Below are positions 32,084 through 40,331 of a stretch of 64,000 bases of DNA, piece after piece (positions within the stretch are counted from its first letter, which is position 1; each line of letters starts with the position of its first letter). Below the pieces are notes generated by a model that saw only the letters and a program-made list of their open reading frames with translations, did not search any database and was not told where the DNA came from. The stretch comes from Caulobacter hibisci (lineage in GTDB: Bacteria; Pseudomonadota; Alphaproteobacteria; Caulobacterales; Caulobacteraceae): assembly GCF_016135805.1 (NCBI RefSeq), contig NZ_JADWOX010000003.1:124001-188000 (forward strand), given 5' to 3'. A program made the position numbers and the translations under genes.

Positions 32084-32989
32084 ATGCCCGACGACGACCA
32101 GAGTTCCACGCCCGCCGGCCCGGCTCGACTTAGCCGAGGCCTGCGGGCGTTCTTCCGCAAGCTGCGTCGGGGCAGCGCGCCGGCCGAGCCCGCGCGGCCG
32201 ATCGATCCCGACATGCCCCCCGCCCCCGACCTGGTCGACCAGGCCGAGGCCTTCAAGACCCTGAAGGTCGGCGACGTCATGACCCCCCGGCCCGACGTGG
32301 TCGCGGTGGAGGTCGACACCCCCTTCGCCGTGGTCGTGGCCCAGTTCGTCGAGGCCGGGCACTCGCGCATGCCGATCTATCGCGAGGCCCTGGACGCGCC
32401 GATCGGCGTGGTCCACGTCAAGGACGTCTTCCGCCTGCTGGCCGACGGCGACCTGCGGCCCGAGCCCGAGGATCGGGTCCTCGAACAGCTGCGCCGCGAC
32501 ATGCTGCTGGTGCCCGCATCGATGCGGGCGGCCGACCTGCTGCTGCGCATGCGCACCAAGCGCATCCACCTGGCCATGGTCATCGACGAGTTCGGCGGCG
32601 TGGACGGCCTGGTGACCATGGAGGACCTGATCGAGTCCGTGGTCGGCGAGATCGACGACGAGCACGACGACGCTGCAAGCGTCAGCGTCGTGGTCAATGA
32701 CGACGGCGCCCTGGAGACCGACGGCCGCACCCCGCTGGAAGATCTGGAATTGATGGTCGGCGAGACCCTGGCCCCGCCCGAGCACGAGGAAGAGGTCGAC
32801 ACCGTCGGGGGCCTGGTCGCCGCCCTGGCCGGTCAGGTGCCCGAGCAGGGCGAGATCGTGCTGCATCCGGCCGGCTATGCGCTGGAAGTGCTGGAGGCCG
32901 ACCCCCGGCGGGTGCTGCGCGTGCGCGTCCGCCGCTCGGACGAGCCGGCCGAGGCCGACGCCGCCCTCGACGCCGTGGACATCACTTGA
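32084..32989 (+). CDS. CorC/HlyC-type CBS-domain protein
   Basis: A 301-residue cytoplasmic protein. After a basic N-terminus there is a CBS pair: VGDVMTPRPDVVAVEVDTPFAVV and IGVVHVKDVFRLL, then DLLLRMRTKRIHLAMVIDEFGGVDGLVTMEDLIESVVGEI. The CorC_HlyC C-terminal domain follows (TVGGLVAALAGQVPEQGEIV). There is no DUF21 membrane domain, so it is the short CorC (YbeX) form. YbeX has been linked to Mg/Co efflux and to ribosome metabolism; the YbeY neighbourhood favours the second. Its TGA overlaps the lnt start. Confidence 0.93.
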   Translation: MPDDDQSSTPAGPARLSRGLRAFFRKLRRGSAPAEPARPIDPDMPPAPDLVDQAEAFKTLKVGDVMTPRPDVVAVEVDTPFAVVVAQFVEAGHSRMPIYREALDAPIGVVHVKDVFRLLADGDLRPEPEDRVLEQLRRDMLLVPASMRAADLLLRMRTKRIHLAMVIDEFGGVDGLVTMEDLIESVVGEIDDEHDDAASVSVVVNDDGALETDGRTPLEDLELMVGETLAPPEHEEEVDTVGGLVAALAGQVPEQGEIVLHPAGYALEVLEADPRRVLRVRVRRSDEPAEADAALDAVDIT

Positions 32990-34581
32990 AGCTTTCCCTG
33001 CTGACCGCTCGCTCGCCCTGGCGTGACCGCGTGCTGGCGCTCGTCGCCGGCCTGGCCGCGGCCCTGGCCCATCCGCCGTTCGGGGTGCTGCCGGGCCTGC
33101 TGGGCTACGCCCTGCTGTTGTGGCTGCTGGACGGGATCGACGGCCCTAGGCCCCTACGCTCGGCCTTCCTGCGCGGGTGGCTGGCGGGCCTGGGCTATTT
33201 CGGGCTGGGCACCTGGTGGATCGGCGAGGCCTTCCTGGTCGACGCCGCCAACCAGGGCTGGATGGCCCCCTTCGCCGTCGCCGCCATGGGCGCGGGTCTG
33301 GCGCTGTTTTGGGGTCTGGCGGCGGTGCTTTATCGCCGCTTCCGCCCCGCCGGCGCGGTGCGCGTGCTGGCCTTCGCCGCCGCCTTCTCCGCCCTGGAGT
33401 GGGTGCGCGGCCACGTGCTGACTGGCTTTCCCTGGAACCTGCCGGGCGAGACCTGGCGGGCCGGCTCGGCGCCGTCCCAGGCGGCCGCCCTGATCGGCGC
33501 CTACGGCCTGACCTTCGTCACCCTGGCCATCGCCGCCGCCCCCGCCGTCTGGCGCCAGGGACGGGAGGGCCGGATCGCCGTCGGCGCGGCGCTCGCGGTC
33601 CTGGGCGGGCTCTATGGCGGCGGCTGGCTGGCCCTGCGCGCCGCACCGCCCGAGACGACAGCCGGTCCCCGCATCCGCATCGTCCAGGCCAATGTCGGCC
33701 AATCGGCCAAGTGGGACGCCGCCAGCTTCCAGGCCATCGTCCGCGACTACGTCTCGCTGACCGCCCAGCCGCCGGCCGACGGCAAGCCGGCCGACATCGT
33801 CGTCTGGCCGGAAGGCGCCCTGCCCGCCGCCATCAACGACTACATGGCCCCCGGCGTGTGGGTGCGCCAGGCGATCATGGACGCCCTGGAGCCAGGCCAG
33901 TTGCTGCTGATCGGCGGCTATCGCTACGAGGGCTCGGCCGAGGCGCCGACCTACTACAACAGCCTGGTGGCCCTGCGCCGCGAGCCCGGCGGCTTGACCG
34001 TGGTCGGTGTCTACGACAAGCACCGCCTGGTGCCGTTCGGCGAGTACCTGCCGGCCGAGGGCCTGCTGACGGCCATCGGCATCAAGAGCATGGCCCACCT
34101 AGGCGACGGCTTCGTCACCGGCCCGCGCCCCGCCCCGCTGACGGTCGCGCCCGGCCTGAAGGTCCAGCCGCTGATCTGCTACGAGAGCCTGTTCCCGGGC
34201 CTGGCCAAGCCCGACCCGGCCGTGCGGGCGCTGGTCAACGTCTCCAACGACGCCTGGTTCGGAGTGACCTCGGGGCCGCTACAGCACCTGAATCTCGCCA
34301 GCTACCGCGCCATCGAGGCCGGCCGGCCGATGATCCGCTCCACCCCGACCGGGGTGTCGGCAATGATTGACGCCAACGGCCGGGTGGTGGGCGACCAGCG
34401 CCTGGATCTGGGCCGGCGCGGCGTCATCGACGCCAACCTGCCGGCGATCGGCCGCGACACTTTCGCGTCCCGCTTGGTGGATTGGCCGCTCGCTTTGCTG
34501 ATACTCGCGTCGGTGGCGATCTGTATCGGAAGTTCGCGTATCGGCGGCCGCAAGTTTGCTGGCCTGAAAGATATGGGCTGA
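32986..34581 (+). CDS. lnt: Apolipoprotein N-acyltransferase
   Basis: Adds the third acyl chain to the N-terminal Cys of lipoproteins at the periplasmic face of the inner membrane. It has 531 residues: six to seven N-terminal membrane helices (residues 1-215), then the nitrilase-like domain with the catalytic triad Glu276 (WPEGALP), Lys345 (YDKHRLVPFGEYLP) and Cys398 (LICYESLFPG), and a C-terminal membrane helix. The TTG at 32986 overlaps the corC TGA by 4 bases and reads KLSLLTARSPW. Confidence 0.97.
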   Translation: MKLSLLTARSPWRDRVLALVAGLAAALAHPPFGVLPGLLGYALLLWLLDGIDGPRPLRSAFLRGWLAGLGYFGLGTWWIGEAFLVDAANQGWMAPFAVAAMGAGLALFWGLAAVLYRRFRPAGAVRVLAFAAAFSALEWVRGHVLTGFPWNLPGETWRAGSAPSQAAALIGAYGLTFVTLAIAAAPAVWRQGREGRIAVGAALAVLGGLYGGGWLALRAAPPETTAGPRIRIVQANVGQSAKWDAASFQAIVRDYVSLTAQPPADGKPADIVVWPEGALPAAINDYMAPGVWVRQAIMDALEPGQLLLIGGYRYEGSAEAPTYYNSLVALRREPGGLTVVGVYDKHRLVPFGEYLPAEGLLTAIGIKSMAHLGDGFVTGPRPAPLTVAPGLKVQPLICYESLFPGLAKPDPAVRALVNVSNDAWFGVTSGPLQHLNLASYRAIEAGRPMIRSTPTGVSAMIDANGRVVGDQRLDLGRRGVIDANLPAIGRDTFASRLVDWPLALLILASVAICIGSSRIGGRKFAGLKDMG

Positions 34582-34614
34582 ACTAAAACCGCAATCTCAG
34601 GTCTATGCCTAAGC

Positions 34615-35040
34615 ATGACCGTCGCCATCGAATCCCCCGCCGAAATCGAGCGCTCGCCCAATCCCGTGGACATGCACGTGGGCGCCCGCATCCGCATGCG
34701 CCGCAAGATCCTCGGCGTCAGCCAGGAGAAACTCGCCGAGAGCCTGGGCCTGACCTTCCAGCAGGTGCAGAAATACGAGCGAGGCGCCAACCGCGTCAGC
34801 GCCAGCAAGCTCTACGAGATCGCCCGCAGCCTTCAGGCCCCGGTGGCCTACTTCTTCGAAGGTCTCGCCGATCCGGCCGAGCCCGGCGAAGGCGACAACC
34901 GCAACGACCTGCAGGTCCATGAATTCCTGATGACGCCGGAAGGCCTGGAACTGGCCTCGCTGTTCCCCAAGCTGACCAAGGCCCCGGTTCGCCGCCGCCT
35001 GCTCGACCTGGTGCGCTCGATGGCCGACGAAGAGGTCTGA
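34615..35040 (+). CDS. XRE-family transcriptional regulator
   Basis: A 141-residue regulator with a helix-turn-helix at about residues 22-75 ([20 protein letters not shown], then [20 protein letters not shown]). The C-terminal half is short and acidic. XRE regulators of this kind occur next to metK or lnt in many alphaproteobacteria. The target is unknown; control of metK is a reasonable guess, as the AT-rich palindrome at 35116 lies in the gap. Its 3' end forms a hairpin over the stop codon. Confidence 0.9.
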   Translation: MTVAIESPAEIERSPNPVDMHVGARIRMRRKILGVSQEKLAESLGLTFQQVQKYERGANRVSASKLYEIARSLQAPVAYFFEGLADPAEPGEGDNRNDLQVHEFLMTPEGLELASLFPKLTKAPVRRRLLDLVRSMADEEV

Positions 35041-35089
35041 CGACCTCTTTCCGGCTGGAGACGCCCTCTGGGAAGCGGACGAAGAGGTC
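35030..35089 (+). promoter_or_regulatory. Alternative stem-loops after the XRE gene
   Basis: AAGAGGTC occurs at 35030-35037 and 35082-35089, and its complement GACCTCTT at 35042-35049. The middle copy can pair with either outer copy, giving two mutually exclusive hairpins; the first includes the XRE stop codon. The direct repeat is at least GACGAAGAGGTC. Confidence 0.5.
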
Positions 35090-35115
35090 CAGGCGCCTCT
35101 CCGCCCGCTTGCGGA

Positions 35116-35135
35116 CATAAACTTATCTTTATATG
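35116..35135. promoter_or_regulatory. AT-rich imperfect palindrome upstream of metK
   Basis: CATAAACTTATCTTTATATG is markedly AT-rich against its surroundings. It has matching ends (CATA/TATG), flanked by GCGGA and TCCGC. It resembles, from memory, ArsR-type SahR operators seen before methionine-cycle genes in proteobacteria, and could serve as an operator and/or promoter of metK. Confidence 0.4.
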
Positions 35136-35200
35136 TTCCGCGGGAATGTTCGCGAGGCTGCCGCCCCGTGGGCGCAGGTCCCCAACCGGAGCGTTTCCAC

Positions 35201-36424
35201 TTGAGCCGTTCGTCCTACATCTTCACGAGTGAAAGCGTCTCCGAGGGCCATCCCGACAAGGTGGCCGACCGGATCAGCGACACTGTCGTCGACGCCTTCC
35301 TGACCGCCGACCCCGAAGCTCGCGTCGCCTGCGAGACCCTGGTCACCACCAACCGCATCGTCCTGGCTGGCGAGGTTCGCGCCGGCAAGCCGGACGGCGA
35401 CAAGGCCGCCAACAAGGCGCTGACCAAGGATATCCTCAAGTCACTGGAGCCCAAGGTCCGCGCGGCGATCAAGGACATCGGCTACGAGCAGAAGGGCTTC
35501 CACTGGGAGAAGGCCAAGTTCGCCAACTACCTGCACGGCCAGTCGGCGCACATCGCCCAGGGCGTGGACGCCACCGACAAGAAGGACGAAGGCGCCGGCG
35601 ACCAGGGCATCATGTTCGGCTACGCCAGCACCGAGACCCCGGAGCTGATGCCAGCGACCCTGCAGTACAGCCACAACATCCTCAAGCGCCTGGCCGAGCT
35701 GCGCCATTCGGGCGAGCTCTCGGAGCTTGAGCCCGACGCCAAGAGCCAGGTGACCCTGGAATATGACGGCAACGGCGTGCCGCAGCGCGTCGTCTCGATC
35801 GTCGTGTCGCACCAGCACAAGAAGAAGATCGACGGCAAGGCCGCCACGTCCAAGCGCGTGCTGGATCTGATCAAACCGCACATCCTGCCGATCTTCCCGG
35901 AAGGCCTGATCACCAAGAAGACCCAATGGCTGGTCAACCCGACCGGCCGCTTCGAGATCGGCGGTCCCGACGGCGACGCGGGCGTCACCGGTCGCAAGAT
36001 CATCGTCGACACCTACGGCGGCGCGGCCCCGCACGGCGGCGGCGCGTTCTCGGGCAAGGATCCGACCAAGGTCGACCGCTCGGCCGCCTATGCCTGCCGC
36101 TACCTGGCCAAGAACGTCGTGGCCTCGGGCCTGGCCGAACGCTGCACCATTCAGATCGCCTATGCGATCGGCGTGGCCCAGCCGGTCTCTTTCCACGTCG
36201 ACCTGCACGGCACCGGCAAGGTGGATCCGGCGATCCTGGAAAAGACCCTGCCGCAGCTGATCGGCGGCGCCACCCCGCGCTCGATCCGCGAGCACCTGAA
36301 GCTGAACCGCCCGATCTACGCGCGCACCGCCGCCTACGGCCACTTCGGCCGCACGCCGGACAACGAAGGCGGCTTCTCCTGGGAGAAGACCGACCTGGCG
36401 TCGGAGCTGAAGGGCCTGGCGTAA
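35201..36424 (+). CDS. metK: S-adenosylmethionine synthetase
   Basis: Makes SAM from methionine and ATP. From the TTG at 35201 (reading [20 protein letters not shown]), with GGAG at 35188-35191 nine bases ahead, it has 407 residues. Motifs are [31 protein letters not shown] (signature 1), and [19 protein letters not shown] (signature 2). The GTG at 35168 is a longer, less likely start. It has its own 160-base leader with potential regulatory structures and a strong terminator. Confidence 0.97.
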   Translation: MSRSSYIFTSESVSEGHPDKVADRISDTVVDAFLTADPEARVACETLVTTNRIVLAGEVRAGKPDGDKAANKALTKDILKSLEPKVRAAIKDIGYEQKGFHWEKAKFANYLHGQSAHIAQGVDATDKKDEGAGDQGIMFGYASTETPELMPATLQYSHNILKRLAELRHSGELSELEPDAKSQVTLEYDGNGVPQRVVSIVVSHQHKKKIDGKAATSKRVLDLIKPHILPIFPEGLITKKTQWLVNPTGRFEIGGPDGDAGVTGRKIIVDTYGGAAPHGGGAFSGKDPTKVDRSAAYACRYLAKNVVASGLAERCTIQIAYAIGVAQPVSFHVDLHGTGKVDPAILEKTLPQLIGGATPRSIREHLKLNRPIYARTAAYGHFGRTPDNEGGFSWEKTDLASELKGLA

Positions 36425-36451
36425 GTCACACCCTTCTTCTGAATTGAAGAG

Positions 36452-36483
36452 CGGGCCCCGGTCGCAGGATCGGGGCCCGTTTT
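36452..36483 (+). terminator. Terminator of metK
   Basis: CGGGCCCCG pairs with CGGGGCCCG across a 10-base loop, followed by TTTT at 36480-36483. Confidence 0.92.
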
Positions 36484-36516
36484 CATTTGCCCGTCAAAGC
36501 TCTAAACACCCGCTCC

Positions 36517-37197
36517 ATGACCAATCCCCAACAGCCCCATGGGCCGCTGCGCTCGTTCGGCCGCCTGAAGTCGCGGCCGGTGAAGCCGCGCCAGCAGGCC
36601 CTGCTCGACACCCTGCTGCCGACCCTGGCCGTGCCGCACGAGGCCTTCCAACCCCGTGACCTGATGCCCGAGGCCAAGGAAGTCTGGCTGGAGATCGGCT
36701 TCGGCGGCGGCGAGCACATGGCCGCCCAGGCCGGTCGCCGTCCCGACGTGCTGGTGATCGGGGCCGAGCCCTTCGTCAACGGCGTGGCCAGCGCCGTGCG
36801 CCACGTCGAGGAGCAGGCGCTGAGCAACGTCCGCATCCACGAGGGCGACGCCCGCGACGTGGTCGGCTGGCTGCCCAACGCCAGCATCGACCGCCTGTTC
36901 GTGATGTTCCCCGATCCCTGGCACAAGGCCCGGCACAACAAGCGCCGGATCATCCAGCCGGAATTCGTCGCGGACCTGGCCCGGGTGCTGAAGCCCGGCG
37001 CGGCCTTCCGCTTCGCCACCGACTGGGCCGACTACGCCGAGTGGACGATCGAGCGGGTGCTGGCCAATCCCGCCTTCCGCTTCGCCGTCGAGGAGGCCGA
37101 TCGCCAGGCCATCCCGGCCGACCACGTGACCACCCGCTACGAAGAAAAGAAGCTGGGCGACTGCGCCCCGGTGTTCCTGGATTTCGTGCGGGCCTGA
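36517..37197 (+). CDS. trmB: tRNA (guanine-N7-)-methyltransferase
   Basis: Forms m7G46 in tRNA. It has 226 residues from the ATG at 36517 (MTNPQQPHGPLRSFGRLKSR). Motifs are WLEIGFGGGEHMAAQAGRRP for SAM binding, IGAEPFVNGVASAVRH, IDRLFVMFPDPWHKARHNKR (the family signature) and FRFATDWADYAEWTIE. An upstream TTG at 36487 sits inside the metK terminator context and is less likely. It converges with fur across a shared terminator. Confidence 0.96.
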   Translation: MTNPQQPHGPLRSFGRLKSRPVKPRQQALLDTLLPTLAVPHEAFQPRDLMPEAKEVWLEIGFGGGEHMAAQAGRRPDVLVIGAEPFVNGVASAVRHVEEQALSNVRIHEGDARDVVGWLPNASIDRLFVMFPDPWHKARHNKRRIIQPEFVADLARVLKPGAAFRFATDWADYAEWTIERVLANPAFRFAVEEADRQAIPADHVTTRYEEKKLGDCAPVFLDFVRA

Positions 37198-37202
37198 AAA
37201 CG

Positions 37203-37239
37203 AAGAAGGGGCGCGGACCGGATCCGCGCCCCTTCTTTT
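37203..37239. terminator. Bidirectional terminator between trmB and fur
   Basis: A 15-bp perfect stem (37203-37217 with 37223-37237). T-richness on both strands (TTTT at 37236-37239 on plus; TTCTTCG on minus) and its position between converging genes suggest it serves both. Confidence 0.88.
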
Positions 37240-37256
37240 CGTCGGCTGGAGCCCGA

Positions 37257-37664
37257 TCACTCCTCGAACGGCACGCCGTACAGTTCGAGCCGGTGATCAA
37301 TCAGCTTGTAGCCGAGCTTCTTGGCGATCGCGTGCTGCAGAGCCTCGATCTCCTCGTCCACGAACTCGACGACCTTGCCGGTCTTCATGTCGATCAGGTG
37401 GTCGTGGTGATGGGTCGGGGTCTCTTCGTAGCGCGAACGGCCGTCGCGGAAGTCGTGGCGCTCGATGATGCCGCTTTCCTCGAACAGGCGCACCGTGCGG
37501 TAGACCGTGGCGATCGAGATGTGCGGATCGATGGCGTGGGCGCGGCGGTGCAGCTCCTCGACGTCCGGATGGTCGTCGGCGGACGACAGCACGCGAGCAA
37601 TGACACGACGCTGGTCGGTCATGCGCATGCCTTTTTCGATGCAGAGCTTTTCGAGGCGGTCCAA
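37257..37664 (-). CDS. fur: Ferric uptake regulator Fur
   Basis: Iron-responsive repressor. From the TTG at 37664, with GGAG 8 bases ahead (reading DRLEKLCIEKGMRMTDQRRV), it has 135 residues. The winged helix (VEELHRRAHAIDPHISIATVY) is followed by the metal-binding region PTHHHDHLIDMKTGKVVEF. The two CxxC zinc pairs found in E. coli Fur are missing, as in alphaproteobacterial Fur proteins. It is likely the master iron regulator; the TonB receptor at the window start could be a target. Confidence 0.93.
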   Translation of the reverse strand: MDRLEKLCIEKGMRMTDQRRVIARVLSSADDHPDVEELHRRAHAIDPHISIATVYRTVRLFEESGIIERHDFRDGRSRYEETPTHHHDHLIDMKTGKVVEFVDEEIEALQHAIAKKLGYKLIDHRLELYGVPFEE

Positions 37665-37711
37665 GGCGCAATCTCCGTCGGGGGATTCGCGGCACAATAG
37701 GCAATCGCTTC

Positions 37712-38164
37712 TTAAGTGTTAAGCGTCCGCCGCATGACGACGGCGTCCTTGGCCCCGTCTGGATGGGGATAATAGCCCTTCCTGAGACCCACTTGCGAAA
37801 AGCCGGTCGCCTTGTAGAGGCCGATCGCCGCCAGATTGTCGGCCGCAACCTCGAGAAACAGGTCGAAGGCCTTGGCCTCGGTCGCGATTCCAGCGGCCAT
37901 CTCGACCAAGGCCCCGCCCCAGCCGCGCCGGCGGGCGGCCGGATCGACGGCGATGGTCAGGATCTCGGCCTCGCCGGCGATCGCCCGGCACAGGATGAAG
38001 CCGCGCGGCTCTTCCGGCTCGCCCGAACCGCCCAGCACGGCGAAGACGCCGGGCGAGTTGAACAGCGCTTCGAACTCGGTGGGGCTCCAGGGCCGGTCAA
38101 AGGCCTTTTCGTGCAGGTCCGCCAGGGTCCAGCACGCTTCCAGTCCGACGGGGCGCAGGTTCAT
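37712..38164 (-). CDS. rimI: Ribosomal-protein-alanine N-acetyltransferase family (RimI-like GNAT)
   Basis: A 150-residue GNAT acetyltransferase. The ATG at 38164 (MNLRPVGLEACWTLADLHEK) overlaps the tsaB TGA. Motif A is EILTIAVDPAARRRGWGGAL, followed by LFLEVAADNLAAIGLYKATGF and a C-terminal DAVVMRRTL. The tsaB-rimI pairing is common in bacteria and supports RimI (acetylation of S18 or other substrates) over a generic GNAT. Confidence 0.9.
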   Translation of the reverse strand: MNLRPVGLEACWTLADLHEKAFDRPWSPTEFEALFNSPGVFAVLGGSGEPEEPRGFILCRAIAGEAEILTIAVDPAARRRGWGGALVEMAAGIATEAKAFDLFLEVAADNLAAIGLYKATGFSQVGLRKGYYPHPDGAKDAVVMRRTLNT

Positions 38165-38805
38165 GCGGCGGGCATCGTGGCGTAGGGCGCCCGCAGATAG
38201 AGCGGCCGAGGCGAATGGGTCGGGGCCGGCCGGGCGGCGGCCAGGCGGGCGATGGCGACGGGGTCGGCGCTGGCGGGCGTCAGCAGGACCGCTTCGGGCA
38301 GCACGCCCTCCAGCAGGGTCGCGCCGGAGCCGACCAGGGTGGCCGGACCGCCCGAATAGAGCTCGGCCAGGCGGGCGGTCGCCGCGCCCAGGTCGAGGGC
38401 GTCGGGGGCCATCAGGGCCGTCCCGCCGTCGAAGACCTGCAGATAGACCTGGCCCATCTTGGCGTCGAGGACGGCGGCGACGAAGCCGGTCGCCCCCGAC
38501 GAGACCGCCAGGGCCTCCAGGCTGTTGAGGCCCACGCAGGGGATCGACAGGGCCTGGGCCAGGCCCTTGGCGAAGGACAGGCCCACGCGCAGGCCGGTGA
38601 AGGATCCCGGGCCGACGGTGACGGCGATGCGGTCGAGCTGGGAAAAGGTGATCCCGGCCTCGGCGGCGACCGCCTTGGCCAGGGGCGCGATGCGCTCCTG
38701 ATGGCCGCGGGTCATCGGCTCGGTACGGGCGGCCAGGACGCGGCCGTCCTCGATCACGGCGACCGAGGCGGCCGCCAGGCAGGTGTCGACGGAAAGAACG
38801 CGCAA
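38161..38805 (-). CDS. tsaB: tRNA threonylcarbamoyladenosine biosynthesis protein TsaB
   Basis: Partner of TsaD and TsaE in making t6A37 of ANN-reading tRNAs. It has 214 residues with the ASKHA-fold N-terminus MRVLSVDTCLAAASVAVIED and TVGPGSFTGLRVGLSFAKGLA near residue 65. The C-terminal half is short and lacks the TsaD metal-binding histidines. It starts 2 bases after the DUF1131 lipoprotein gene and overlaps rimI. Confidence 0.95.
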   Translation of the reverse strand: MRVLSVDTCLAAASVAVIEDGRVLAARTEPMTRGHQERIAPLAKAVAAEAGITFSQLDRIAVTVGPGSFTGLRVGLSFAKGLAQALSIPCVGLNSLEALAVSSGATGFVAAVLDAKMGQVYLQVFDGGTALMAPDALDLGAATARLAELYSGGPATLVGSGATLLEGVLPEAVLLTPASADPVAIARLAAARPAPTHSPRPLYLRAPYATMPAA

Positions 38806-38807
38806 GA

Positions 38808-39455
38808 TCAGGCGGCCCCGACCTGGGCGGTCTCTGCCGGACGCCAGACGAATTCGTTGAGCTGGGCCTTGGCCTTGAGGGTCTTCTCGTCGGGCACGCC
38901 GCCCTTGGTCCAGCCGGGCACGCCAAAGACGTAGGAGACGCTGGGCGCCTCAGGGCGCACGCAGACCACCTGGTTGATGGTGCGGCCCTCGCCGGCGCGG
39001 CACTGGTCCACGGTGAAGCCCAGGGCCTCCCACTTGGCCAGCAGGCTCTCGCCCTTGGGGCCACGCACGTCGCCGGCGGCCAGGCGGATCTCGGAAATGC
39101 CGCCCTCGGGGCCCTTGCCGATCTCCAGCAGCGGGACCTGGTCCTGCTCGACGACGATGATCGGCCCGGGCGGACCCTCGCCGGTGTGGATAAAGGCGCT
39201 CTTGACCTGGGCCTTGGGGAACAGGGCCGCGATGGTCGGCTGGTCGAAGGCGGTGGCGGCGGTGATCGGGCCGACGCCCGCGTCGCCCACCTGCAGCGGA
39301 CCGCCGACATAGGGGGTGATCCGCACGGCGACAGGACCGTTCGCCGGCTTGGCCGCTTCGGGAGCGGCCGAAGATTGGGCGGGGGTCTTTTCGGCGGGGC
39401 CGCAGGCGGCCAGCAGAGCCAGCGGGGCGGCGAGGAGCGCGAGGCGGAAGGTCAT
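38808..39455 (-). CDS. DUF1131-like lipoprotein
   Basis: A 215-residue protein from the ATG at 39455 with a lipoprotein signal peptide (MTFRLALLAAPLALLAACGP; lipobox LAAC). After an Ala/Pro-rich linker, GDAGVGPITAATAFDQPTIA and the later GPKGESLLAKWEALGF resemble DUF1131, the family of the enterobacterial sigmaE-regulated lipoprotein YfeY. Function is unknown. It is joined to tsaB with a 2-base gap. The family match is from memory and moderately sure. Confidence 0.75.
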   Translation of the reverse strand: MTFRLALLAAPLALLAACGPAEKTPAQSSAAPEAAKPANGPVAVRITPYVGGPLQVGDAGVGPITAATAFDQPTIAALFPKAQVKSAFIHTGEGPPGPIIVVEQDQVPLLEIGKGPEGGISEIRLAAGDVRGPKGESLLAKWEALGFTVDQCRAGEGRTINQVVCVRPEAPSVSYVFGVPGWTKGGVPDEKTLKAKAQLNEFVWRPAETAQVGAA

Positions 39456-39517
39456 GATGAGGGTTTTAACGCCGAAGCGCGAAATTCGCACCCTTCGCCT
39501 CGTCTTCTCGCTTGTCC

Positions 39518-39631
39518 CTCCCCCGAGAAGTCATCGCCCGGCTTGTCCGGGCGACCCAAGCGGCCTGTCAGTATCGGCCAGCTGCGCTTGGGTGGCCCGC
39601 ATAAAGCGGGCCATGACTTCCAAGGGGGGAG
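39518..39631. repeat. Cruciform-like composite repeat with nested hairpins
   Basis: Arms in order: CTCCCCC (39518-39524), GAAGTCAT (39527-39534), hairpin CGCCCGG-CTTGT-CCGGGCG (39535-39553), ACCCAAG (39554-39560), a 26-base centre, CTTGGGT (39587-39593), hairpin GGCCCGC-ATAAA-GCGGGCC (39594-39612), ATGACTTC (39613-39620) and GGGGGGAG (39624-39631). The flanks are complementary across the centre, while the two inner hairpins differ in sequence. It lies between the nitroreductase stop and the DUF1131 lipoprotein start. Confidence 0.8.
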
Positions 39632-39640
39632 CGACCGCGA

Positions 39641-40228
39641 TCAGACGATCGAGGCGGCTTCCTCGAAGTCGAGGCGCGGGCTGCGCGGGAACAGGTTCTC
39701 GTCGGTGCCGTAGCCGATCGAGGCGATGAAGTTGGACTTGATGTTCGTGCCCTCGAAGAAAGCCGCGTCGACGCCGGCGTTGTCGAAGCCCGACATCGCC
39801 CCAACGTCCAGGCCCAGAGCGCGAGCGGCGAGGATGAAGTAGCCGCCCTGCAGCGAGCTGTTGCGGAACGCGCCCCACTCCTTGGCCACGGGGTCGCCGA
39901 ACCAGTTCTTGGCGCCCGGGGCGTGCGGGAACAGCTTGTCGAGGGTTTGCGGGAAGTCGAGGTCGTAGCCGATGATGACGGTGACCGGGGCCTTGCGGAT
40001 CTTGGCGCCGTTCGAGCCCGACGACAGGGCGGCGAGCTTTTCCTTGCCCTCGTCGCTGGTCACGAAGACGAAGCGAGCCGGGGTCGAGTTGGCGGCGGTC
40101 GGGCCGAACTTCACCAGGTCGTACAGCTCGCGCAGCACCGCTTCCGGCACGGGGTCGGACTTCCAGCCGTTGCGCGTGCGCGCCTCGGTGAACAGCTGAG
40201 CGAGAGCGGCAGTGTCGAGCTTGGACAT
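39641..40228 (-). CDS. RutE-like nitroreductase (malonic semialdehyde reductase family)
   Basis: A 195-residue FMN-dependent oxidoreductase. From the ATG at 40228 ([20 protein letters not shown]), with AGGA about 8 bases upstream, it has [16 protein letters not shown] at the flavin site, [20 protein letters not shown] and [13 protein letters not shown], matching the RutE/HadB branch. RutE reduces malonic semialdehyde in pyrimidine degradation, but no rut genes are nearby, so the real substrate may be another aldehyde or nitro compound. It is flanked by a repeat downstream and an inverted-repeat operator candidate upstream. Confidence 0.88.
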   Translation of the reverse strand: MSKLDTAALAQLFTEARTRNGWKSDPVPEAVLRELYDLVKFGPTAANSTPARFVFVTSDEGKEKLAALSSGSNGAKIRKAPVTVIIGYDLDFPQTLDKLFPHAPGAKNWFGDPVAKEWGAFRNSSLQGGYFILAARALGLDVGAMSGFDNAGVDAAFFEGTNIKSNFIASIGYGTDENLFPRSPRLDFEEAASIV

Positions 40229-40256
40229 CAAGCGATCCTCATAGGAAACCATAATC

Positions 40257-40273
40257 GCAACTTATAGAGTTAC
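40257..40273. promoter_or_regulatory. Candidate operator upstream of the nitroreductase
   Basis: An imperfect inverted repeat GTAACTCTATAAGTTGC (minus strand), AT-rich, about 30 bases before the start codon. HxlR- or MarR-type regulators often control such genes, but no regulator is adjacent. Confidence 0.25.
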
Positions 40274-40331
40274 AGTATGGTGCTCCCAGCGGATTTCGCA
40301 AGGGCGTCCGGCCCGCTAAGGCCGCCGAAAA

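Noticed and set aside
35041..35200. SAM-II, SAH or SAM/SAH riboswitch before metK
   Set aside because: I could not fit the leader to the conserved cores of these riboswitches as I remember them; only simple hairpins and an AT-rich palindrome are supported.
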